Assembly: GCA_944354125.1 (NCBI GenBank)
Contig: CALVPT010000008.1
Location: 18,945-82,944 of the forward strand
DNA from: an uncultured Clostridia bacterium
Lineage (GTDB): Bacteria > Bacillota > Clostridia > Christensenellales > Borkfalkiaceae
Length of the DNA stretch: 64,000 bases
Direction of reading: 5' to 3'
Shown: positions 1 to 8,219 of the stretch, one piece after another
Layout of the letters: the number at the start of each line of letters is the position of its first letter
Position numbering within the stretch: position 1 is the first letter of the stretch
The notes under the pieces: generated by a model
What the model saw: only the letters and a program-made list of their open reading frames with translations
Database searches by the model: none
What the model was told of the DNA's origin: nothing
Made by a program: the position numbers and the translations under genes

Positions 1-877
1 CATCGGCGATGCCGTGGCTTGTCAGCCATTCGTCCATTTCCCTGATAATTCTGGGCATTGCATTGACGTCCGCAAAGTTTGCCGTGCCGACCTGTACCGC
101 CTTTGCGCCTGCCATCATGAATTCCAGAGCGTCTTTTCCCGTCATTATTCCGCCCATGCCGATTACGGGAATTTTTACGGCGTGGCTGGCCTCATACACC
201 ATTCTCAGCGCGATGGGCTTGATGCCTGCGCCCGAAACGCCGCCCGTATTGTTGGCTATTATCGGTCTGCGCTTTTCAAGGTCTATGACCATTCCCGTGA
301 AGGTATTGACGAGCGATATGCAGTCCGCGCCTCCCTTTTCTGCCGCCTTTGCGTTGGTCGGTATGCTCTCCACATTGGGCGAAAGCTTGACGATGAGGGG
401 CGTTTTTTTGAGGTTTTCCTTGGAAAGAGCGGTGACCTCCTCGATATTTTCGGGCTTTATGCCGAGAGCCATGCCGCCCGCCCTTACGTTGGGGCAGGAG
501 ATGTTGAGCTCTATCATATCCACGAGCCCGTCGAGACGGGCGCATATTTTGCCGTAATCTTCAAGGGTAGAGCCTGCGACGTTTGCGATTATCGCGACTC
601 CCTTTTCTTTAAGAAAGGGTAAATCCTCCTTGATAAAATGCTCTACGCCGGGGTTCTGAAGTCCGACTGCGTTTAAAATTACGCCGTGAGCTTCGGCAAT
701 TCTCGGAACGGGATTGCCGACCCTGGGAAGATTGGTCATTCCCTTGGTCGATATGCCGCCGATTGCGCTTATGTCATAGATTTCGTCAAACTCTCTGCCG
801 AAACCGTATGTGCCGCTTGCCGCTATTACAGGGTTTTTAAAGTTTACCCCGCATATTTTTACACCTAAATTAGCCAT
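1..877 (-). CDS. pyrD: dihydroorotate dehydrogenase, catalytic subunit (class 1B), 3' end beyond window
   Basis: FMN-dependent oxidation of dihydroorotate to orotate in pyrimidine synthesis; class 1B enzymes pass electrons to PyrK and NAD. Reading the minus strand from ATG at 877 gives MANLGVKICGVNFKNPVIAA, then a glycine-rich SGTYGFG segment, ISTKG, the ELNISCPNV signature and, later, IPVIGMGGI. About 292 codons are present and the frame is still open at base 1, so only the last residues are missing. It is the last visible gene of the pyr operon, 39 bases after pyrK, the usual partner arrangement for the class 1B heterotetramer. Confidence 0.95.
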   Translation of the reverse strand, partial: MANLGVKICGVNFKNPVIAASGTYGFGREFDEIYDISAIGGISTKGMTNLPRVGNPVPRIAEAHGVILNAVGLQNPGVEHFIKEDLPFLKEKGVAIIANVAGSTLEDYGKICARLDGLVDMIELNISCPNVRAGGMALGIKPENIEEVTALSKENLKKTPLIVKLSPNVESIPTNAKAAEKGGADCISLVNTFTGMVIDLEKRRPIIANNTGGVSGAGIKPIALRMVYEASHAVKIPVIGMGGIMTGKDALEFMMAGAKAVQVGTANFADVNAMPRIIREMDEWLTSHGIAD

Positions 878-916
878 CTGTATGTATTATCTCCGTCGTA
901 TAGACTCTGTTTACGC

Positions 917-1678
917 TCAAAGTTCGACCTCGTCTATATTGAATACGGGGCCGTCCTTGCACACCCTTGCCCTGCTGCCGTCGCTCTTTGCGCATACGCA
1001 GACGAGGCACGCGCCTATGCCGCAGCCCATTCTCTCTTCAAGAGATACCAGGCAGGGCGTGGTTATGCCCTTTTCTTTGAGCTGAGCTTTGAGCGCCCTG
1101 AGCATTACGGGAGGTCCGCAGGCGATGATCATGTCTGCCTTGACGTTCTCCCTGTCCTTGAGATAGGCATTAACCGCGTTATCCTTTTCGCCCATGCTGC
1201 CGTCGTCGGTGACGATGGTCAGCTTTTGGCTCTTTCCGAACTCGTCGAGAAGGCAGGCGCATCCCCTGTTTCGGAAACCTATGTAAGAATAGAATTTCTT
1301 ATCCTTATTGCCTGAGATTACGGGCACGAGGGGAAAAATTCCCACTCCGCCGCCTATTACGACTATATTTTTTGCGCTTTCGGGCAATATGAATCCGTTG
1401 CCGAGGGGCAAAAGCACGGAGAGCTCATCGCCCTTTCGCGCATTTGCAAGCGCCTGAGTACCCTCGCCCTTGACCTGAAAACATACGGTGACGTCGCACC
1501 CCTCCGCCCTGACTATGCCGAAAGGCCTCTTCAAAAGGCGGGAATTGTCGCCCGTAGAGATATTTAGGAACTGTCCGCCCCTCACTTCGCCCACGGGTTC
1601 GGGAAGGGCCACGGTAAGAGAATATACGTTGTCGGCAATGCGCACGACCTCTTTTACGGTTGAAATAACTTCTTTCAT
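917..1678 (-). CDS. pyrK: dihydroorotate dehydrogenase electron-transfer subunit
   Basis: 253 residues, a normal length. It links the FMN site of PyrD to NAD through FAD and a 2Fe-2S cluster. Visible: an N-terminal FAD-binding barrel with the RPFGI motif near residue 50, a GGGVG dinucleotide motif near residue 110, and the C-terminal ferredoxin-like cysteines Cys219, Cys224, Cys227 and Cys240 in the family spacing C-x4-C-x2-C-x12-C. Its ATG overlaps the pyrF stop by 4 bases (ATGA), so translation is probably coupled. Confidence 0.96.
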   Translation of the reverse strand: MKEVISTVKEVVRIADNVYSLTVALPEPVGEVRGGQFLNISTGDNSRLLKRPFGIVRAEGCDVTVCFQVKGEGTQALANARKGDELSVLLPLGNGFILPESAKNIVVIGGGVGIFPLVPVISGNKDKKFYSYIGFRNRGCACLLDEFGKSQKLTIVTDDGSMGEKDNAVNAYLKDRENVKADMIIACGPPVMLRALKAQLKEKGITTPCLVSLEERMGCGIGACLVCVCAKSDGSRARVCKDGPVFNIDEVEL

Positions 1679-2589
1679 CTGCCTATTTTACCCAAAGTAT
1701 TGGCAAGATCCTGCTGCATGTCTATGCATGCCGCCCTTGCCGCCTCCGCATAGTTCATTCCGCTGTATGCAGGCTTTCTGTATGCGCAGATTATGCCCCT
1801 GGAATTGTTGACTATGCCGCCGAGTCCCCTCTCGTCGAAACAGCACTTGAGCATCTGAGCGTTGCCGCCCTGCGCACCGTAACCGGGAATGAGGAAGAAT
1901 GTATTTTTGAGTTCCTTTCTCAGCCTTTCTGCCTCTTCGGGATGAGTTGCGCCTACAACCGCGCCGACATCCGAATAGCCGTACTTGCCTATTCTGTCCC
2001 TGCCCCATCCTTCAACGAGCTTGCCCATGCGCTCGTAGAGGTATTCGCCGCTCTCGAGCTTTAAGTTCTGGAGTTCGCCGCTCGAGGGATTGGACGTCTT
2101 GACGAGGGCGAAGATACCCTTGTCGTGAGCCTTGACATCCTCGAGGAAGGGAGCTATGCCGTCCGTGCCGAGATAGCCGTTGACGGTCAGCATATCGGCG
2201 GGGAATGCCGAAATCTTCTTGCCGTTTATGTCCGTCTCGCCGAGGTATGCCGTAGAATAGCACTTAGCCGTCGAGCCTATGTCGTTGCGCTTGCAGTCGG
2301 CTATTACGAACATTCCCCTGCCCTTTGCGTAGTTTACGGTATAGTCGAAAGCGCGGAGCCCCTCGAAACCGTACTGTTCGTAGTACGCTACCTGTACCTT
2401 TACGGCAGGCACTATGTCGCAGACCTTATCGACTATGTTCATGTTGAACTCGATAATCTGCTCCGCAACGCCCTCAAAGGTCGCCATATCGGCACGCATC
2501 TCGTCGGGAAGATACCCGAAATCGGTGTCGAGACCCACGCACGTGGGGTTCTGCATTTCAATTATCCTGTCAATTAACTTATCAATCAT
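1675..2589 (-). CDS. pyrF: orotidine 5'-phosphate decarboxylase
   Basis: 304 residues, typical of the longer type 2 OMP decarboxylases of clostridia and actinobacteria. Catalyses the last step to UMP. The catalytic lysine/aspartate array is seen as DCKRNDIGST at residues 98-107, and the N-terminal substrate aspartate is in VGLDTDFG. It lies 59 bases after pyrC and overlaps pyrK by 4 bases. No sign of truncation. Confidence 0.96.
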   Translation of the reverse strand: MIDKLIDRIIEMQNPTCVGLDTDFGYLPDEMRADMATFEGVAEQIIEFNMNIVDKVCDIVPAVKVQVAYYEQYGFEGLRAFDYTVNYAKGRGMFVIADCKRNDIGSTAKCYSTAYLGETDINGKKISAFPADMLTVNGYLGTDGIAPFLEDVKAHDKGIFALVKTSNPSSGELQNLKLESGEYLYERMGKLVEGWGRDRIGKYGYSDVGAVVGATHPEEAERLRKELKNTFFLIPGYGAQGGNAQMLKCCFDERGLGGIVNNSRGIICAYRKPAYSGMNYAEAARAACIDMQQDLANTLGKIGR

Positions 2590-2648
2590 AATTTCCCTCT
2601 CGGTATTATTTTCTCATTCAACGGGATTTTATCCCCTTTTTGTCCTAG

Positions 2649-3920
2649 TTACGCCCTGTATTTTACGTCGCCGTCAACTAAGGTTGCGCATACCTTTCCG
2701 TATACTTCATATCCGTTGAAAGGCGTATTCTTGCCCTTGGATATGAACTTGTTGCCGTCTATCACATACTTTGCCCCGAGGTCGACTATGGCGATATCCG
2801 CAGGCGCGCCCGGCGTTATCTCTCCGCCCTCGAGCCCGAGCACCTTTGCCGGATTCTTTGCCATAAGGCGCGAAAGCTCGGGAAGAGTCATTATTCCACT
2901 CTTTACCAGATAGGTGTACGAAAGAGCAAAGCTCGTTTCAATTCCGCTCATGCCGAACGCCGCGAGATTGTACTCGACTTCCTTGTCCTTTCTCGAATGA
3001 GGCGCGTGGTCAGTGACTATGCAGTCGAGCGTGCCGTCCCTGAGCCCCTCTATTATCGCAAGTCTGTCCCTTTCCTCTCTTACGGGGGGATTGACCTTGG
3101 TGAACGTGTCGAAATCGGTTATGATGTCGTCGGTAAGAATGAAGTAATGGGGGCAGGTTTCAGCCGTAACCTTTACGCCCCTCGCCTTAGCCGAACGTAT
3201 TATGTCGACTCCGCTGTACGTCGATACGTGACAGATGTGCACGGGGACGTCGAGACTTTCGGCAAGCGAGATGTCCCTTGCAATCATTATGTCCTCTGCC
3301 GCGCGGGGTATGCCCTTGAGCCCCGTGAGCGTCGAATTCTTGCCCTCGTTGACGACGCCGCCGTCTACGAGATTGAGGTCCTCGCAATGGCACAGGCACT
3401 TTAAGTTGAAGCCGCTCGCGTACTCCATGCCGAGACGCATTATGAGCGAATTCATGACCGATCTGCCGTCATCCGAAAGCGCAACCGCGCCCTCCTTTGC
3501 CATCTTGCCTATTTCGGCGAGCGATTCTCCCTTTTCGCCCTTGGTTATGGCGCCTATGGGGTGAACCTTGCAGAGATTTACTTCCTCTGCGCGCGTCTTG
3601 ATATACTTTACCACTACTGCGTTATCGCATACGGGATTGGTGTTGGGCATGCAGCATATCTGGGTAACGCCGCCGGCTACCGCCGCCTTGCTGCCGCTTT
3701 CAATGTCCTCTTTGCCCTCGAAACCAGGCTCGCGAAGGTGAACGTGCATATCGATTATTCCGGGGAATACCGTCTTATTCGACGCATCGATTACGTCCGT
3801 ATCGCCGTCGGGCGCTATGTTTTTAGCTATTTTGACTATTTTTCCGTCTTCTATGAGTAAATCGCAGACTTCCGTCCTGTCCGAAAACACGACCTCGCCG
3901 CCCTTAATCAGTCTCTTCAT
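2649..3920 (-). CDS. pyrC: dihydroorotase
   Basis: 423 residues, class I dihydroorotase of the amidohydrolase superfamily; it cyclises carbamoyl-aspartate to dihydroorotate. The metal-binding HxH is in DMHVHLREPG (His59, His61), followed by GGVTQICCMPNTNP; later metal ligands are in CHCEDLNL, HICHVST and VTDHAPH. The start overlaps the pyrB stop by 4 bases, so it is the second gene of the operon. Confidence 0.97.
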   Translation of the reverse strand: MKRLIKGGEVVFSDRTEVCDLLIEDGKIVKIAKNIAPDGDTDVIDASNKTVFPGIIDMHVHLREPGFEGKEDIESGSKAAVAGGVTQICCMPNTNPVCDNAVVVKYIKTRAEEVNLCKVHPIGAITKGEKGESLAEIGKMAKEGAVALSDDGRSVMNSLIMRLGMEYASGFNLKCLCHCEDLNLVDGGVVNEGKNSTLTGLKGIPRAAEDIMIARDISLAESLDVPVHICHVSTYSGVDIIRSAKARGVKVTAETCPHYFILTDDIITDFDTFTKVNPPVREERDRLAIIEGLRDGTLDCIVTDHAPHSRKDKEVEYNLAAFGMSGIETSFALSYTYLVKSGIMTLPELSRLMAKNPAKVLGLEGGEITPGAPADIAIVDLGAKYVIDGNKFISKGKNTPFNGYEVYGKVCATLVDGDVKYRA

Positions 3921-4846
3921 GCGTTTGCCTCCCTGTATTCGTTGAGCAATTTAAGTACGGCCATTCTGACCGAAAGTCCGCTGGTTACCTGATCTTCTAT
4001 CCTGCTCTTCTGCCCGTCGATTACCTGCGGCGTAAGTTCCACGCCCCTGTTTACGGGACCGGGGTGAAGCACTATTGCATTCTTGTCTGCAAGCGAGAGA
4101 ATATCGTCGTTGACGCCGTAGAACTTAGAATACTCGGAAAGCGACGGGAACAGTCCGCCCGACTGCCTTTCAAGCTGAATTCTCAGTCCCATAACCGCGT
4201 TGGCGCCGTCGACGCACTGCTCGCGCGAGGAGGCGATATGCGCACCCAGCTCGTCAAAGCCCTTGGGAATGAGCGTCTTGGGCGCATAGACCCACACTTC
4301 CGCGCCCATTTTCGTAAGGCCGAAGAGGTTTGACTTTGCCACTCGGGAATGCTTGATATCGCCGAGTATGGCGACTTTGAGTCCCTTGAGCGTGCCGAAC
4401 GTTTCGCGCATGGTCAGCATATCCAGAAGAGCCTGGGTGGGATGTTCGTTCATTCCGTCTCCGCCGTTCAGTACCGAACAGCCGACCGTCCTGGCAAGGA
4501 GATGAGGCGCTCCGCCCATGGGGTGACGGATAGCTATGAAATCTGCCTTGAGCGACTGCAAAGTTTTGCCCGTATCGATGAGCGTTTCTCCCTTCTGAAC
4601 CGAGCTGGACGCCGCCGAAATATTGATTTCGGTCGCGCCGAGGTACTTGCCTGCAAGCTCGAACGAGGAACGCGTGCGCGTGCTGTTTTCATAGAAGAGC
4701 GTAATGAGCGTCTTGCCCTTGAGAAGGTCAAAGCTCTTATGCCCCCCGTTAACCAGATTTTTCATATCTTCCGCGTTGTCGAGTATGAGCGTTATCTCGT
4801 CCGCAGAAATGTCGCGTAGTCCCAACAAATCTTTACGTTTAAGCAT
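3917..4846 (-). CDS. pyrB: aspartate carbamoyltransferase catalytic chain
   Basis: 309 residues. Condenses carbamoyl phosphate and aspartate. The carbamoyl-phosphate loop FYENSTRTRSSFE lies at residues 51-63; HPTQALLDML and the C-terminal HPGPVNRG motif are also present. It is the first gene of the operon. The ATG at 4846 is preceded by AAAGGAA. No pyrI regulatory chain is seen in the window, so the enzyme may be an unregulated trimer, or pyrI lies elsewhere. Confidence 0.97.
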   Translation of the reverse strand: MLKRKDLLGLRDISADEITLILDNAEDMKNLVNGGHKSFDLLKGKTLITLFYENSTRTRSSFELAGKYLGATEINISAASSSVQKGETLIDTGKTLQSLKADFIAIRHPMGGAPHLLARTVGCSVLNGGDGMNEHPTQALLDMLTMRETFGTLKGLKVAILGDIKHSRVAKSNLFGLTKMGAEVWVYAPKTLIPKGFDELGAHIASSREQCVDGANAVMGLRIQLERQSGGLFPSLSEYSKFYGVNDDILSLADKNAIVLHPGPVNRGVELTPQVIDGQKSRIEDQVTSGLSVRMAVLKLLNEYREANA

Positions 4847-4872
4847 ATGTAATTCCTTTGAATACAGGCGTT

Positions 4873-4984
4873 AAAAAAGCGGAAACAGTACCGTTAAATA
4901 TATAATATTTACGGCAACCAATTCCGCCAGACAAATTTTAAGTTAAATTTTTTACCAAAGTCCTTTCAGCCGCTCTGGCGAAAT
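4873..4984 (-). promoter_or_regulatory. pyr operon leader: probable PyrR-responsive attenuator
   Basis: Read on the minus strand, the leader holds CCAGAGCGGCTGAAAGGA (plus positions 4961-4978), very close to the PyrR-binding loop consensus (CCNGNGAGGYU ... AAGGA). CGCCAGA (4974-4980) can pair with TCTGGCG (4925-4931) as an antiterminator. The same downstream arm contributes GCGGAA (4922-4927), which can instead pair with TTCCGC (4879-4884) directly before six Ts (4873-4878), with an AT-rich hairpin at 4891-4914 inside the loop. These alternatives are mutually exclusive, as in known pyr attenuators. No pyrR gene is in the window. The structure is inferred by eye. Confidence 0.65.
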
Positions 4985-5025
4985 TCATTCTCCCCATCGT
5001 CTTAAAACACCTTAATTTTTAAAAA

Positions 5026-5054
5026 ATTATACCATAGCATTCGCCTAAAGTAAA
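5026..5054 (-). promoter_or_regulatory. pyr operon promoter
   Basis: TTTACT (5049-5054), 17-base spacer, perfect TATAAT (5026-5031). The predicted start near 5019 leaves a leader of about 170 nt before pyrB, which carries the attenuator. Confidence 0.75.
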
Positions 5055-5648
5055 GAGAAATTGCCCGAAAAAAAACGCAATTTTTTATGCGGCTTGCGGC
5101 GAAGTCTTAAAGCCCGACCGCAAAGCTGCCTCGCGGACAAAAAATATACCGAAACTTTAGGAAACCATCAAAAAATAAGTCATCTATATGAAAGAGCAAC
5201 AGCTCCGCGTATTTGCCGCAGCAAAAGAAAAAGGACATCACTCAGGATACCGCCGACATCCATTTTTTGAGCCAAAACAAGTCTTTTGTACGCCAAGTAC
5301 TTTTTGTATGTCTTCAGCAGTTATTTTCTGCGACAGACCTGAGAAGGCGATACCATTCGGTTACGCAGATATATATTCGTATACATAAAAAGGAAAAGAC
5401 GGGCATTCAAATCCGCCTCAAATGTTCCGTCATAAAATAAGGCGGAAAATAACCGATGAATTACCGATAAATTTGCCGCCCGAATGCTTTAAGCATCAAA
5501 AAATATTCATTTTTTATACATTATGGCGCCGTTACCTCACAGGCGTTTAAGCTTACGCAATACTGATAATAAACCCACCATAATAAAAACACCGTGCGCC
5601 TCGGCACGCCGAACTAAGGCAATGCAAACCGAGGGCCGACGTGCAGAT
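5055..5648. other. 594-base region without an intact gene
   Basis: AT-rich, with homopolymer runs, between the pyr promoter and a convergent-side phosphoesterase end. Reading frames of 66-134 codons on the plus strand (5188-5388, 5523-5927) have no ribosome-binding site and no recognisable protein features, and the second runs antisense into the phosphoesterase. Apart from the possible XRE relic I see no RNA gene, repeat or terminator. Confidence 0.6.
5160..5360 (-). pseudogene. possible decayed XRE-type (Cro/CI) regulator fragment
   Basis: On the minus strand, bases from about 5353 down read GLSQKITAEDIQKVLGVQ, then diverge into SKNGCRRYPE and a stop near 5241; another frame continues with FHIDDLFFDG. 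This resembles the helix-turn-helix and the C-terminal SIDDL ending of small clostridial XRE regulators, broken by a stop and a frame change. There is no intact start or upstream half. The similarity is from memory and weak, so this could be chance. Confidence 0.25.
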
Positions 5649-6344
5649 TCAGAGAATTTTCTGGAGAGTAAAACCAACCTTATCGCAGGAGGTCAGAATG
5701 TATTCTATGCCCCCTCTCACGGTGCGGAAAGGGAAATACGCCTCGCCGTGGATATGCCCGAAAATGACTTTGTCCACCCCGTTCTCTTCAAACAGTTTTG
5801 TAAAGAGAGTGGGCTGAAGTTTGAGCCCCATAGGCGGATAGTGAATCATTGCAAGCAATACGTCGCCCTCCTGCCTTATGCTTTCCACCTGTCTGAAACA
5901 CAGTCTGAACCGCTCGGCTTCCCTTAAATACAGCTTTTCGTCGTGCTCGGTATAGTCGGCGCTGCCGGGACAACTCCAACCCCTCGAGCCGCAGATGATG
6001 ACGTTGCCGAACTTTACGCAGTCATTCTGAAGAAAATAAAAATTTTCGTCAGGCGCCGCTCTTCTGAGCTTGGAAATGCCGTTCCACCAATAGTCGTGGT
6101 TGCCGCGTATGAATACCTTCTTCCCCTTGAGCTCCCTAAGCTCCGCAAGGTCGTAGACGCCTTCCTCAAGCGTCGTGCCCCAGCTGGTATCGCCCGAAAG
6201 AAGGACTATATCTTCGTCCTTGACTTTGGCTTTCCAGTCATCTTTTATCTTGTTGAGATGCCCCTCCCAGCCGACGCCGAAGATATCCATAGGCTTGTCC
6301 GCCTTACCCGAAAGGTGCAAATCGCTTATCGCATATACGTTCAT
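5649..6344 (-). CDS. metallophosphoesterase
   Basis: 231 residues of the calcineurin-like metallophosphoesterase superfamily; the substrate cannot be told. All metal motifs are present in order: SDLHL, LSGDTSW, GNHDYWW, a lone His in MIHYPP, and GHIHG. I start it at ATG 6344 (MNVYAISDLHL) because an upstream in-frame ATG at 6362 overlaps the promoter. There is no Shine-Dalgarno site; the -10 box ends 6 bases before ATG, so the mRNA is probably leaderless. It is transcribed alone. Confidence 0.9.
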   Translation of the reverse strand: MNVYAISDLHLSGKADKPMDIFGVGWEGHLNKIKDDWKAKVKDEDIVLLSGDTSWGTTLEEGVYDLAELRELKGKKVFIRGNHDYWWNGISKLRRAAPDENFYFLQNDCVKFGNVIICGSRGWSCPGSADYTEHDEKLYLREAERFRLCFRQVESIRQEGDVLLAMIHYPPMGLKLQPTLFTKLFEENGVDKVIFGHIHGEAYFPFRTVRGGIEYILTSCDKVGFTLQKIL

Positions 6345-6350
6345 AGCACG

Positions 6351-6379
6351 ATTATACCACATTCCGCCGTTTATTTAAA
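6351..6379 (-). promoter_or_regulatory. promoter of the phosphoesterase (leaderless)
   Basis: TTTAAA (6374-6379), 17-base spacer, TATAAT (6351-6356). Only 6 bases separate the -10 box from the ATG at 6344, so transcription should begin at or next to the A of ATG. Confidence 0.65.
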
Positions 6380-6478
6380 GCATTTTGCCTCAGGCAACAA
6401 TAAATGGCAATATTAGCATAAATATAGGCTATTATGTCAGACATAGTACTACTTAAATTGCTGATTATGTGTGAAATA

Positions 6479-6507
6479 GGGTGGTAAAATGTCAAATTTT
6501 ACCACCC
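6479..6507 (-). terminator. perfect 11-bp hairpin downstream of the cysteine-rich hypothetical gene
   Basis: GGGTGGTAAAA (6479-6489) pairs with TTTTACCACCC (6497-6507) around a 7-base loop. It lies 53 bases after the stop of the minus-strand gene ending at 6561. The tail is TATTTC rather than a run of T, so it may be a weak terminator or a 3' stabiliser. Confidence 0.5.
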
Positions 6508-6560
6508 CTCCACACTCCCGCGCGTCCGCAGGACGGCGATTGGTGCCTTTTAATTTTACT

Positions 6561-7217
6561 TTACTTGCACGAACAATTCTTGCCCTGAGGATACAGGGGA
6601 AGTTCGAAAAAGCCTGCGCACACCTCCTTAGAGTAGTCCTGTGCAGGGGGAATTGCGCAGTACCCGTAACTGGGCACGAGCAGCTCCACATCTATGGCTA
6701 TCTTGAGTATTACCGTAACGCAGGCATTTACGGTAAAGGTGTTGTTCTGGGCGTTGAATACCCCTTCCGTGCAGACCGCCGATGCCTGAGCAACTACGCT
6801 GTAGGGCATTATGGACGGCGCAGGCACGAAGAGCAGCACATCTTCCGACACGGTTATTTCCGCATCGGCAACCCCCTCCGTTCCGTTGGCGTCCGTATAG
6901 ACGACCTCTACGGGAATTGTAACCTTAGCCTGCACCCTTGCGCACCCGGGCTTATCTGCGAGACGGTCGACGTTGAGGTCGGACACCGAAACCTTAGAGG
7001 TGACCGAACGCGCACTTATGAATGTCAAGGGGTATGTAGGATTCGCCGGTACCATATCGGTAAGCGTTAAAGTATAATTTTCAATCTGCACCTGTTTGAT
7101 GCAGGCGTCGAATATCTTCTGCGCCTGTATGCATACCTTTTCGCACATACCGTTGAGCGGATTGCCCGTTATAGTGCCCGGGCATTTATCCGACTGAAAA
7201 TTGGAAAAGAATGACAT
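6561..7217 (-). CDS. cysteine-containing hypothetical protein
   Basis: 218 residues, function not recognised. It opens MSFFSNFQSDKCPGTITGNP, has CEKVCIQAQKIFDACIKQ near residues 25-42, a central beta-rich region with alternating valines and threonines, and ends FFELPLYPQGKNCSCK. There is no signal peptide or membrane segment. About ten cysteines cluster at the two ends. Start at 7217 follows an AACGGAGG-type site. I have a vague impression of similar clostridial proteins ending FFxLPLxP, possibly coat- or spore-associated, but cannot support a function. Single-gene unit flanked by long intergenic spaces. Confidence 0.75.
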   Translation of the reverse strand: MSFFSNFQSDKCPGTITGNPLNGMCEKVCIQAQKIFDACIKQVQIENYTLTLTDMVPANPTYPLTFISARSVTSKVSVSDLNVDRLADKPGCARVQAKVTIPVEVVYTDANGTEGVADAEITVSEDVLLFVPAPSIMPYSVVAQASAVCTEGVFNAQNNTFTVNACVTVILKIAIDVELLVPSYGYCAIPPAQDYSKEVCAGFFELPLYPQGKNCSCK

Positions 7218-7873
7218 TTTAACCTCCGTTTTTATATACGCTTTTCAGCAGTATGTTCCGTTACTTTACTATATGCCGTACCCTTGCATTTTAGTTACTT
7301 AAGACGGCTTACGTCATAGCGCCGAGATTCGGTCAGCCTGCAAAATCATTCAGGCGCGCAGCCGCACTTGCCATAATGCTTTCAGTCCTTTTCTTTCTTT
7401 TGTCGCATAACATTATTTATTTATATGCATTAGTATGCATATTTTATGCAATCAGACGGAAAAGGCTTTATTTTGCCCTCGCACTCTTGCGTGTCCGCTC
7501 TCAGACAAACCATAAAGCAAAGTTTTTTATCGCGGCTTACTTTACAGAAACCATGCCGCAAATCGGAAACCATGCCGCAAATTAAGGCGGCTCTTTCAAC
7601 CATGATACTTTATGCCGACTATGCGCGTAATGCCAGGCAATTCTCACTCCCTGCATCTTTGCGTTACAGGAACTTGCTTTCCGAACTGCGCAGGGAAGTC
7701 GCTTACATTTTTTGTTTTCGCGTTCATTGCCTTTAAAGCGCGGCTCAAAATTAACGGCGAAAAATGCACGTTGCCCATATTCTTTGCCGTACGCAACCGT
7801 GCAAATACCGTTTCTTTGCGCCACAAACTCTTACTGCACGGCATTTCGGCGCAACGGCTACGACTTTTTCAAT
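7218..7873. other. 656-base region without a convincing gene
   Basis: Several overlapping short frames exist on both strands (for example 7446-7736 plus and 7644-7844 minus), but none has a ribosome-binding site or protein-like composition. It contains a 17-base direct repeat, GAAACCATGCCGCAAAT, at 7547-7563 and 7566-7582. No tRNA, hairpin-plus-T terminator or promoter was identified. Confidence 0.6.
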
Positions 7874-8152
7874 TTATTCTGGCGGAAGCCAGACCTTTTT
7901 TGTAGGATACACTGGACTTTGCCCGTTAAGGCGCGCTATCTCCTCCTCGCTGCAGCCCGTTCGGCTGGCAATCGTGGCATAGCTGTCGCCCACCGCCGCA
8001 TAGACCTTGCGACATCCCGAACGGACGGCTATTATCTGCCCCTCCCCGATATTATCGGGAACGGGACAATCAAACACCGACGAAATGCTTTCTCCGTCCA
8101 TGCCCTTTCTGACGCGCAGATACGCGCCCCTTTCGATAATAAGCGTCAACAT
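7874..8152 (-). CDS. small LysM-domain protein
   Basis: 92 residues. The C-terminal half (about residues 50-91: VYAAVGDSYATIASRTGCSE ... LNGQSPVYPTKKVWLP) is one LysM domain, which binds N-acetylglucosamine-containing glycans such as peptidoglycan or spore cortex. The N-terminal 45 residues are short beta-like sequence with no signal peptide, so it may act inside the mother cell or be exported by an unrecognised route. It has no Shine-Dalgarno site; TATAAT lies 7 bases before ATG. Divergent from the SpoVB-like gene. Confidence 0.85.
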   Translation of the reverse strand: MLTLIIERGAYLRVRKGMDGESISSVFDCPVPDNIGEGQIIAVRSGCRKVYAAVGDSYATIASRTGCSEEEIARLNGQSPVYPTKKVWLPPE

Positions 8153-8159
8153 ATTGTAT

Positions 8160-8189
8160 ATTATATGTCTTTGCTACAAAATGTGTTCA
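8160..8189 (-). promoter_or_regulatory. promoter of the LysM gene (leaderless)
   Basis: TGAACA (8184-8189), 18-base spacer, TATAAT (8160-8165), then 7 bases to the ATG at 8152. Confidence 0.55.
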
Positions 8190-8219
8190 TATTTGATTTT
8201 TTAGGCTAGTAAACTATCT

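Noticed and set aside
7547..7582. Tandem 17-base repeat as a CRISPR or operator array
   Set aside because: Only two copies with a 2-base gap; no further units or spacer pattern.
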